Below, piece after piece: positions 54,567 to 64,000 of a stretch of 64,000 nucleotides of DNA. This stretch comes from Bryoerythrophyllum caledonicum (Eukaryota; Streptophyta; Bryopsida; Pottiales; Pottiaceae). Numbering within the stretch: position 1 is the first letter of the stretch; each line of letters starts with the position of its first letter. Position numbers and translations under genes: made by a program. A model generated the notes under the pieces. It saw only the letters and a program-made list of their open reading frames with translations, was not told the origin of the DNA and did not search any database. The stretch lies in assembly GCA_963971425.1 (NCBI GenBank), contig OZ020523.1, positions 12,148,867 to 12,212,866 on the forward strand. Reading direction: 5' to 3'.

Positions 54567-54660
54567 TCTAGAATATACTCCAATCCTAACCCTAATCCTA
54601 ACCCTAATCCTAACCCTAATCCTAACCTTAATCCAAATTCTAATCATAGCCCTATCCTAA
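54567..54660. repeat. Interstitial telomere-like array
   Basis: The plus strand has CCTAAC and CCTAAT hexamers alternating (ATCCTAACCCTAATCC), about eight tidy units that then decay. On the other strand this is TTAGGG/TTAGGA, not the common plant TTTAGGG. Confidence 0.85.
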
Positions 54661-55170
54661 TGGGTAGAAGAACACTAGGCTTACTCACTTTTGGGCAAAA
54701 ACAAAGAATTCAATAAAAATTTGAAAAAAAAGTTTTACATTCTAGTTGGTTGGTGGTAGGAGTTAACTTGATTCTACATGTAGACCTATTTTTTTTGTTA
54801 TTTAATTTCTTCTGCAAGGAATTTCTAAGGAAAGCTAAACTTAAGAGGAGGGACACTGTGATACTAAAAATTCCTAATTTTGAATTTATAGTTAATTAAA
54901 AAATGAACTAATCAAATGAAAATTAGACCTACATGTACAATCTTGTTAATTTAATCTTCCAATCAAAAAAAGTGCAAAAAAATATTTTTGGTTTTTTGTG
55001 GAATTCCTTTTTTTTTATTGATTTTAGTGAATAAAACCAAACATAAATTACAAATTTTTCTTGGACCCTAGGATTCATTAGTAATGTCAGTCATTCCTCC
55101 ATATCCAATAATGTAATTATCTCCATTTATGTACTTTTAAAATTAATAAATAGTATTTTTTCCAATCTTT
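54661..55170. other. AT-rich stretch with no gene
   Basis: Runs of A and T; no frame of note. Confidence 0.4.
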
Positions 55171-55173
55171 TGG

Positions 55174-55200
55174 CACTATGACACCAAAAGTGTCATAGTG
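55174..55200. repeat. Perfect 11-bp hairpin, 5-nt loop
   Basis: CACTATGACAC, loop CAAAA, GTGTCATAGTG. A second copy of the theme, TTTTGACACCACTAGTGT, follows at once. It may be the tip of a small MITE. Confidence 0.8.
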
Positions 55201-57720
55201 TCTTTTGACACCACTAGTGTACTTTTACCCTAATCCTAATTCTAATTACAATAGCAAACCCTACTTCTATCCCAAAAAAAACCCTATATTCTATCACAGT
55301 AAGAGGGAATGAGGAAATAGGCGGCATTGCCGACCTTGCCCCTCATGGTTCACAAACACGCTAACGATGCAACGTCAAGAGGAAGTCCGTGAAGGAAACC
55401 TCGGCTTGCAATGCTTTGAGACTTTGAAAGCATGTTCTTTGTGTCTTCAACCTTAATCTACGCCTATGTGGCCACCCACGTCAACAATGTCAGAGCATTC
55501 GGGAGAGTTGGGGAGTTTTGGGTGCATAAGTAAAATCTTGAGTATAAAGACATAAAATATATTTTTAAATGATGATCAGTTCTTTTAAATATTAAAAAAA
55601 AAATTTAATTTTTCAAATAAAATTAAAGTATTAAAATATAAAACATCTACAAAGGAAAAGATAAAGCTTATTTACTTGAAGTACCTATTATATATCCAAA
55701 TAGCTTAGGTTTTAGAAAGCTTGACCGCACGTACAGGCAAACAAATATAGTCCATTACCTGTCCAGTGAAGTTGAAACTTGGATAAAACCATGTATATGA
55801 TAGACATTTAAAGTAAATAATGAGTTCATAATGGGTACATTTTTTTTTGTATTTACATACATTTACCAAAGTGAATACTATCTCTGTCATATTGGGGACG
55901 ATGGGGATACACTTGTACAACATATTAAGAAGTTTTATCTCAAATTGAAGTACCATAGCACAATATACTTGTGCTTCTTTTATGTCACCTTCGATAATAT
56001 CACAATCATTAGATTCAAAGCATATCTTCAAAATTGTAATATTAAGTTGGTTACAAACATTCCAAATTAAGTTGAAGAATTAGATCTCCATTATAATATT
56101 TTCTCAATAGGACATGTGATCATTATAGTCCTTGATCTTGAGCTATTAATAAAATAACAAATTTAATGTACCATGGTAGTCACCTGTATGACTGATATGT
56201 AAATTGTTCAAAAATCAACTCCTAGAATTCCTTGACTATGTTGTATCCAAACCACTCCAAAACTGTTCCTTTAAGATAAGATATTATGAGATTGTTTATT
56301 TTTTAGTTACTAATCCCAACCATAGGATCTTGAATTTCACCACTACAAGATAACACTCAAAAAAATTCATCAACTTTGACAGTACAAATTGTAACCTACA
56401 TTTTAAAAGTGTTGCATTTATTTTTCTTCCCTGTGCAAACATGGTCATCAAAACTTGGATTCAAAATAATGACATATTTTTCCACTAGACATTGCAAAAA
56501 ATTTAAGTTAGGTCAATGCATGGCAATAATCACAAGGTATGTGAAAAGAAAATAAAAATAAAATAGAATTAAAACATTCTTTGCATAGCAATGTTGTTTA
56601 ATAATCAAGTAAATAATAGTTGGATCTCAAATCCAAATGGTAGATGAAACCATTATGCCTTCATCACATGAGATATTTTGAGACTGATTTAAAGAATTTC
56701 TTGATATTTATAATCATAAAATGTTGAAGTCTACTATTGCAGGAAGATACTCGGAACATCTTGGAAACTTTGCCCTTGCCGATTGTGAATACATGCATTT
56801 TGAGTGGCACAATATAGATTTTTTCTACCCTATGCAAATAGAGTCAAAGTACTTTGACTCAAAATAATGGCTACCTAGTTCAATTTTCTTTTAAATGACT
56901 ATAAACTCGTGTTTTGGGACTTCTAAAGAAAAGCCCCATCTGTTACATTTCTAGTTAATTGGCTATCATTTAATCTATTCGAATAGCAAGGTATTGTAGC
57001 AAAAGAGTAGAGGATCATATATAGCACTTTAAATTGTAAAAAAATTTAAATATAAGTTTACGTAATGGATACACACATGTCAAACTTGAAACTATGAAGT
57101 ACAAACATTTTACGTTTGTACTCATTTTTACAAATTTTGTTTCGTATGCAACTAATATTTTTATTTATGGTCTTGAATATATGCAAGAAATAAGACTGCA
57201 CCTACTATTATTTTCACAAAAATATTTAAAAACTAGCCTAAAATTAAGTTCAATTGTGCACCCTGCCCTAAAATTGTCCCATGAGTGCGAATTCGTACAT
57301 GCGTAGTGTGCGATCACCCTATCATGCTCAAATATGACACCCGTCATGTAGAATACCATGGCCACTAATGTTGTTCATACGTTTAAGGATAAATCCTTCA
57401 AGGCCTATCATTCATTTTCTGAAGCAAGCCCTACAAGCTACCTCCATAGAAACTATGAACAAAGACTTAGTCTAGGCGGAGCAAAATGAGCATTTACCAG
57501 GACCGACACCACCAAAATCGATACATGCATTGACAAACTACAATGATTTCCGTGAAGTGGGATAGTGATGAAATGTATCCTCTGTATAGATGATATTTTG
57601 CATAATCTACTACCCTCGTAGATTCTTCCAGGGCTGGGAAGGAAAGAGCATCCACAACCAGAGTCCAACAGTGGCTAAAGCGCCATCCCCTTCAGAGTGG
57701 CCTAAAATATGTACCAAATC
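55201..57720. other. AT-rich stretch with no gene
   Basis: 56300-56420 is a distant relative of family R (CATAGGATCTTGAATTTCAC, then AATTCATCAACTTTGAC). 57290-57380 carries the dispersed repeat seen at 37040. No gene is supported. Confidence 0.4.
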
Positions 57721-57735
57721 CCACAGTTAGGTTAG

Positions 57736-58090
57736 AAGTGTTAAAGTAACAACCAATTGGATGATCATACCCGGGTGTTGCATGTTAATTAGCAGTCAGA
57801 CCCAATCAACTAAGAAACGATATGTAGTTTCTATATCCGAATTAGGTAAAAGGAGCCTATGTTTCTATATCCGCTCAAAGTAAAGTGAGTTTGTGCTAAC
57901 TCTAACTTAACTCCACCTTCTATGGTGGGAGGAAAGTATAAAAGGCAACTCTCCCACAGAGTTGAACACACTTCTCCATAGCTAAATATATTTCAAATAT
58001 ATTTGTGTTATTTGCTCTCTCTCTCTTATATCTTGGTTTCCCTAGAGTCTGTATCTCTATTTCCTTAGGGTATATAGCTCCATCGCAAAG
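57736..58090 (+). promoter_or_regulatory. Promoter-like segment, possible solo LTR
   Basis: It begins TGTTAAAGTAAC and contains AGTATAAAAGGC (TATA box at 57937) followed by a CT-rich leader (CTCTCTCTCTC near 58015). The size and layout suit a small Ty1/copia LTR, but no partner LTR, primer-binding site or target duplication was found. It could also be an ordinary promoter. Confidence 0.35.
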
Positions 58091-59640
58091 CGCCAGGCCA
58101 TGTGAGGAAGGCTGCCCAGCAATAATGCCCCCACTGCAGCAACATTCACTTCCTCAAGTGTAGAAATAGACACCCCGACTCCAACACCAGCTCAAGTCAT
58201 AACTTGCAGCCATTGACAGAGCTAGTGGAGCTCTACGACAATGGAGTCGCTAGATCGATACCCGCCTCTTACCAGGGTAATACTCGTGTGCACCCTCTCC
58301 ACAAGCACGTGATACTCCGTTGTTACCTGCGAGATAGTGGGGCAGTACTAGAGCGGCCTTGTCGCCGAATGCTTAGGAGAAAAAATTAGATGCCCATCAT
58401 CATAAAGACCAATCTGAAGCGCTATGCACGTGCTACCCGCGGGATACTCGGGAGATACTGAGGCGCTCTTCCTGCAGATTGGTCAGGAATAGTACCCAAC
58501 AAGTGAGGCTGTCTGGACATGCTTTGTGGCTATGTTGCAGTCTCGCTTTGTTCCCAGAGGAGCTTCGGCGTGGCGCTGGCAACATTCGACCGTTGCAGCA
58601 GCATTGTGTTTTACACGCGGGGGGGTGGTAATCGTACTTTCTTCGCTTTCCTAGAATGGACGACGCTAGCTTTTAGTATTATTATCCGTCGGCGTCTCGG
58701 TCAGGTGCGTGACACGCGTAGATTGGATGCGCGGATTGTGTTGGTTGCCGCATTTTCTCATGAGTTTTGTTAGTCGGGTGGCGATGAGCGGCGTGGGATC
58801 AACAGCCAATGGTTAGTTGATAGGAGAGGTTTCTGTTGCATGTGGATCCGGCGTGGCTTTTTGGTGATCGAGGTTTTGGTTTGATTGGGGTTTTGGAGTT
58901 TGGGACGTGGATCCATGTATGAGAGGAGTTTGCCTAAGGATGCTCTTTTCTAGATCGGGTATTTCATTTTTTGCCGGAAAATGCTGAGTTGAGGTATCGA
59001 CATGGATCGGTCGCAGAGTTGGTTGTCGTATAAATTTTGAGCGGATTTTCATATTGAGCTTTTCTGGAATCAGTCCTATGATGAGCTTGCAATCTGGAAG
59101 GAATTGATTTCCACCGTCTTCTTGGGGATTTGAAGACTACCCATGGTTTTAAAGCATGAAGTCAAGCTTAACCATCTGCTAGGAAGTACTGTGGAATATA
59201 TTCTATCGAAATCCATGCCGATGTGAACATGACAGAAAAATAAATTGGTCCTATTTCTCTTCTTGTATCGGCTCTGTAATATAGCAGAAAAAACTCGGCT
59301 GCGGGCGAGCGAGGCCGACGGTTAGGGGAATTGGGTTTGTGATGATGGAGACGACCTTGGCCAAGCTTGTCAGTTGCGCTATCGTCTTTTCCATAGCCGG
59401 ACTTTGTCTGTACACTGTTCATGCTTGGTGTGGATTGGGGGTTCGTCGTTGTCGATGTTGGCGGTTTCTTTTCTCGTACCAGGTTCTGCTCGGAGACATG
59501 GGATCTGGGAAATGAAATATCGCTCTACATTGTGCAACGGGACAACTTCTTGATTACCACGGACGCAGGTCTTGCTCATGCATTATTCTAACTTTTCTTT
59601 ATATGCAATTACAAGACCTATCGTTGCCTGAGTCTCTCTC
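58091..59640. other. Mixed stretch without a clear gene
   Basis: Local GC rises at 58200-58800. Short frames (for example 58519-58773) match nothing I know. The segment 59420-59580 has protein-like runs but with stops in each frame. Confidence 0.35.
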
Positions 59641-59655
59641 TTCATGATTTATTTG

Positions 59656-60056
59656 ATTTATCCAGCCCACGGAGGATTCACCTTTTTCATATGTCTATGT
59701 CTTCCGGGAAGTTGAAGAGGAGTTACTATCTCAATATGAGAACGAAGGGCCAGTGGTGATGGAGCATGTGACGTTGGAGGGTTTACATGAGTTTTTGCGC
59801 ATTTTTTGCACCATCAGTTGTAGAAGTCGTTCTCTCGAATTTTTTGGAGATGAAGAACTCTAGCTTAGGTCAAGAGTACTTCTTACGGGGCGGTCTTTCT
59901 ATGTTAGCGTTGTGGAGGTTTAACAATATCAGCAAAGAATTTGGAAAATTCTATTTTAAACATGTTGCAATTACAGATTTAGAGAGTTTTAGGCACAATA
60001 AAAATCCTTGGAAACGATCTAGTTTGGTGGGCTTGCTTAAGGTTAATTTTGGTTAA
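59656..60056 (+). pseudogene. Unknown coding remnant left of the inverted repeat
   Basis: After an acceptor-like TTTATCCAG (59662) the frame reads FREVEEELLSQYENEGPVVM and EGLHEFLRIFCTISC, then a shift, and from about 59845 EMKNSSLGQEYFLRGGLSML to a stop at 60056. It looks like a broken exon. The family is unknown. It abuts the left arm of the large inverted repeat. Confidence 0.35.
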
Positions 60057-60086
60057 CTTTGAGAATTACAAACCACTAGACTACGA

Positions 60087-60975
60087 CATCCACCTTGGAT
60101 TTGTTGGGGCCCTCATCACGGTATCTTACGTACTTGCTCTCCAAAGCTCGTACAATATTTTCCTCATAGAACCGTACAATCAATTCCATGAGGAAATCCT
60201 TGCACTCCTGAGACAGAATGTCTCAAATCGGGTGCAAATTTGGCGCACCAAAGTCCGCCACCTTCTGTTTCTTCTTGTCCCTTGGCATCTTTGTTTGAAA
60301 TTGAATTCGAGCTTGAAAGTTAAACTCTAGATAGTTTTTTTAAAAACTTTGTAGAGTTCGACGAAATACAAAGTTTTTAAAAAAAACTTTGTAAACTCGA
60401 CAAAAGCTCCCCCCTCCCCAAATAAATCACTTTTCAACTCCCAGAAATGAGGAGCCAATGGATAGATTTTGCCAGCCAAAGCCACTCAACATCCACTCAA
60501 AATAAATGAGGGGGAGAAGAAAAGTGAGGAAAAAGGGGGAGCGGACGGCCTTTTATAGGCGTCGGTTGGCCTCTTGGCTGTCCACCTAATTGGACGGCGG
60601 AGATCAATAGGTTGTCCAATCGGACGGCCGCGTGCCGATCGCACAAGCGGACGGCCGCAAGCCTCCCGGCTTCCTGATCAGAAAGCCGCTAGTCGTTTGC
60701 CACATCGGACAGCCATGTGCCGTCCGCCGATCGATCGGCCGCGTGTCCCTTGATCGCCCAATCGGACGGACGTGCAAGCTTCCAATCTATACGATCGGAC
60801 TTGATTGATCTATTCTAATTTACTATTATTTTTTTACACCCTCGTTTTCATTGTATGTCCGCTGTAAACGTTTATTACCGCCAGACGTTCCGTCTAACCG
60901 GACGTCCGGACGTTGTCGTTTGCCAATCGTCGTTTTGGACGCTCCGACCTACAGGACGTCGGATTGGTAACTCAG
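60087..60975 (-). repeat. Left arm of a large inverted repeat (promoter and gene start, minus)
   Basis: It is the reverse complement of about 62147-62940. It contains, on the minus strand, a GC-rich array of CGGACGGCC-type motifs (60540-60790), a TATA box (60557-60549), a leader and ATG at 60288-60286 (MPRDKKKQKVADF). The coding part then continues ECKDFLMELIVRFYEENIV to the arm's end. A TGA after HPI is shared by both arms, or lies in a small intron. Confidence 0.85.
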
Positions 60976-62146
60976 ATCTTGACTCACCATTTTTTGATTC
61001 TAAGGTATTTACAAAAGTTCCTTAGTCTATTGGTCAGTAGCCGGATGCAATTCTGAGCCCCGTCGTTAATCGCTGCTAAGTCCAAGTGACCAAGAATTCC
61101 TAAGACTAGTTCTATTATAACTAGGGTGTGTTCTGAACACCCTTATTCCTAGTGCTTCTACGCGTAGGGGACTCTTCCATTAATCCTTTCCCTGCGTCTG
61201 TCTTCTCCAAAGTTGATTCCGGTTCCTTGCCCTTGCTTTCGGAAGCTTGTGCCGGAAGATCTTCTATTAGTGGCACCACCTTCGCGGTCTTCTCTGATGA
61301 TCCGGTCTGCTTTCTCAGGAAGTTCCAGAAACTAGAAGTCTCCTCCGGACGCACAAGGACAATAACGTTTCCATCCTAAGCCAGCTCATCAAAAACCAGG
61401 TTATTCAAATCCTTGTTTGCTCAGGTCACAATCACCTTTGCAATGTCTCAACGTCTTCACTTTATGCATCTGAAACTGAAACATCCACCCAATTCCACAT
61501 CACAATCTTCACAGAGTACACATTGCTCGATAAACGTCACAAGCAGGCACCTCACTCTACTGCCACTCAGAAACCGTGAAGCGCCCAACAACACATGCTT
61601 CACATCGACATCTCTCAAGAGATGAAATCATAGACAATGCGACCCTAAAACGTACCTAGCTGGCGCTTCTCCATGTAAATTGTGGAGGCCGTCGATGCAA
61701 TCCATTCTCGAGCTCGGTCCGTACAACACACAATTTGGGTAGGTGCAAGCCCATCACTTCGTAAAATACTCACACTTCCATCACTAGCAAGCAAACAAGA
61801 AGGGCCAATGACAAAATCATAAGAATGGTCCGGAAATTGTTGCACAACCAAATTGTTGTAGCAAAATTCATTCCACTCTACATTAGCTTGTTCAAACCAT
61901 TTAACTTGAAATGGGTCAATGCATCCTGGAACAGCTGTCTCGCCATGTAACACAAGCACAGGGACAATAAACACCAAAACCGAAATGAAATCTGTGGTGT
62001 CTCTTCATGGATGTTGGTGGAGAGGGTGCTCAAACGCTTGTCGAACTGAATCTGTCAAGTAAAAGGCTCATGTGATGGAAAATTCATTTAGTACAACTGT
62101 GGGTCGAATTCCATGTTTCTGAAATGAAGACCATAAGCCTGAATTA
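60976..62146 (-). pseudogene. Centre of the inverted repeat: minus-strand coding remnants
   Basis: Two minus-strand frames look protein-like: 61977-61645 (CIDPFQVKWFEQANVEWNEF, VQQFPDHSYDFVIGPSCLL, then IVCCTDRAREWI) and 61354-61121 (Ser/Glu/Lys-rich, ending RRSTRNKGVQ). They may be exons of one gene read leftwards, placed before the left-arm promoter. I do not recognise the family. Confidence 0.4.
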
Positions 62147-62940
62147 CCAATCCGACGTCCTGTAGGTCAGAGCGTCCAAAAAGACGTCCGACAAACGACA
62201 ACGTCCGGACGTTCGGTTGGACGGAACCTTTGGCGGTAATAAACATTTTCAGTGGACATACAGTGAAAACGAGGGTGAAAAAAAAATGATGGTAAATTAG
62301 ATTGATTCAATCACGGCCGTCCATTTAGGGAGAAAGCCTGCACGACCGTCCAATCAAGCGATCAAGGAGCACGCGGCCGACCGATCAGCGGATGGCCCGA
62401 GGCCGTCCGCTCATGCAGTCGGCACGCGGCCATCCAATCGGGCGGACATTTAAGAGGCCGACTGACGCCTATAAAAGGCTTTTTGCTCTCCCTTTTTCCT
62501 CACTTTTCTTCTCCTCCTCATATATTTTGAGTGGATGTTGAGTGGCTTTGGCTGGAAAAATCCATCCATTGGCTCCTCATTTCTGGGAGTTGAAAAATGA
62601 TTTATTGGGGGGGAGATTTCGTCAAATTTTACAAAGTTTTTTTTAAAACTTTGTATTTCGTCAAACTCTTGAAAGTTTTTCTTAAAACTATTTAGAGTTT
62701 AACTTTCACGCTCGAATTCAATTCCAAACAAAGATGCCAGGGGACAAAAAGAAATAGAAGGTGGCGGACTTTTATGCGCCGAATTTGCACCCGATTTGAA
62801 ACATTCCATTTCAGGAGTGCAAGGATTTCCTCATGGAATTGATCCTACGGTTCTATGAGGAAACTATCGTACGATCTTTGGAGAGCAAGTACGTGAGATA
62901 TCGTGACTAGGGCCCCAACAAATTCAAGGTGGAGATGATC
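62147..62940 (+). repeat. Right arm of the large inverted repeat (promoter and gene start, plus)
   Basis: It contains CGGACG/CGGCC motif clusters (62190-62450), a TATA box CTATAAAAGG (62469-62478) and ATG at 62734, mirroring the left arm with about 85% identity by eye. The two promoters diverge from the 1.2 kb centre. Confidence 0.85.
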
Positions 62941-63985
62941 CAATACATGATGGTTGCGATACATGCTCTGGAGCGGTTTGCGAAGACGAAGAAGCGAAGG
63001 TATTTGAAGTTCTTGGAGAGCAAGGTGCACGATGCATTATGGAATTCAAAGAACCTGCTTGCAAAATATAGAGAGATTGTCGAGGAAGTGACGAAGGTTT
63101 AAATGGGGTGGTTTTGAAGGCGGATTTGTTTGTCGCTCCAATGAAGCCGTTTGCAAAAATCGGAACCGATGTGGATCTATGGGCTGGTGGAACTTTGAGG
63201 AGGGAAGACGGGAGGAACAAGATCAAATGGCGCATCTGATTGTAATTCCTACAACGGCGATAGTGATTGCAGTGGATGACGCGATCAAGAGAGGTGGATA
63301 TGCTACGATTCAAAAAATTCGGATTAAAGGAGTTTCTAGCATTGAACCATTTTGGAAGTTTGCTACAAAACTATCCAGCCAAGCGCAAACGAGGCTGGAC
63401 CAAGCCAAAATGGAACACCATAACGAATCAATGGCAGTGAGAATTCCACACCCGCGTGTCATACAATTTGCAGCCATTCATGCCTCCAAATACGAAGGGT
63501 ATGCGTATTAGTGGAATGGGGAGACAATACGAGAGATGTTTAATTGTGACTACCAGTACGATGATGTCGTGAATATTCATCTATTGTATAGGAATTACCT
63601 TGAAGACGAGATTATTCATACTCATCAATCCGTACGATTTTCCAAGATACGGATTGAGCTTGCATGGGCATTGTTGCACATCATGAACAAAGTACACAAA
63701 ATCGACCACCTTCACAACGACTTATCTCCAAACAATATTCTCCTCCATTTTTCAGACGATGAATCGCAAGTGTACATCGGAATATGTGATTGGGGCATGA
63801 CAACCGTGTCAAGCGAATTGATGCAGTAACTGTACACGTTCACCGATGCGGAGGCAATGGCTGAGGCTCTACAGAGAAGGTGGTGGGTGGATCCTAGAGT
63901 TGCACATTTACACAGACGCGGTGCTGATGTTCAAATGATTCCGAATTACTCAAAGGCTTTGGAGCAGTATGCAACGCACAAATAG
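62734..63985 (+). pseudogene. Kinase-like protein pseudogene
   Basis: Starts MPGDKKK then TAG; a helical N-terminal domain follows (ECKDFLMELILRFYEETIV, ERFAKTKKRRYLKFLESKVH), then after shifts a kinase-like domain: glycine loop KRGGYATIQKIRI, Lys in WKFATKL, catalytic-loop equivalent HLHNDLSPNNILL and ICDWG in place of DFG. Stops at 63509 (TAG, Trp expected) and 63827 (TAA) break it; the end reads AEALQRRWWVDPRV to TAG at 63985. The family resembles kinase-like proteins that are numerous in some plants. The Asp residues of the active site remain, so the parent was probably an active kinase or a recent pseudokinase. Confidence 0.7.
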
Positions 63986-64000
63986 CTCAACGGATCAATG

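Noticed and set aside
57736-58500. A full Ty1/copia retrotransposon
   Set aside because: No second LTR, primer-binding site, gag or pol motifs were found; only a promoter-like segment is supported.

Overview
The window looks like land-plant nuclear DNA. It has one intact intron-containing host gene, a glyoxal oxidase (46138-48301) of the plant type. It also has PIF/Harbinger transposons with Myb/trihelix-type ORF1s, telo-box (AAACCCTA) clusters, a tRNA-derived SINE candidate and many MITEs. The lineage cannot be fixed from sequence alone. The large kinase-like family member (CDWG motif) at the right end and the dual-endonuclease LINE made me think of a seed-free plant, but that is only a guess.

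Most of the window is one LINE family, seen as at least eight copies (A, B, 1, 2, C, D, E, F) plus a diverged relative. Joining the copies gives the element: ORF1 (RRM-like segment and C-terminal coiled coil), an Asn/Thr/Ile/Tyr-rich linker, a 2A-like ribosome-skipping motif (GDIETNPGP), an APE-type endonuclease, reverse transcriptase (YADD), a chromodomain-like segment, a methyltransferase-like segment, RNase H, a CCHC zinc motif and a KPD...E...K restriction-like endonuclease (RLE). The 3' UTR carries conserved stem-loops and ends in (TTC)n. APE plus RLE in one element is the hallmark of Dualen/RandI elements, described from Chlamydomonas. All copies are broken.

Layout. 1-21350: nested insertions. 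LINE B (-) is interrupted by LINE A (-). A is interrupted by an 8.66 kb TIR element (511-9172) and by LINE 1 (+, 10014-16521, 11-bp target duplication). 21870-22665: truncated LINE C. 23781-24580: two sister MITEs with 10-bp target duplications. 26455-about 37010: near full-length LINE 2 (-) carrying a hAT-type MITE. 37205-38686: LINE D. 39960-44200: decayed PIF/Harbinger. 44487-44590: 104-bp LINE E. 46138-48301: glyoxal oxidase. 50088-50277: LINE F. 50814-54090: PIF/Harbinger with intact ends, a deleted transposase and a SINE-like insertion. 54094-58500: mostly featureless AT-rich DNA. 59650-63985: a large inverted repeat with divergent promoters and a kinase-like pseudogene.

How the parts work together: the LINE copies share their 3' hairpin and TTC tail, which fits recognition of that end by one reverse transcriptase. 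Only the glyoxal oxidase looks like a working cellular gene.
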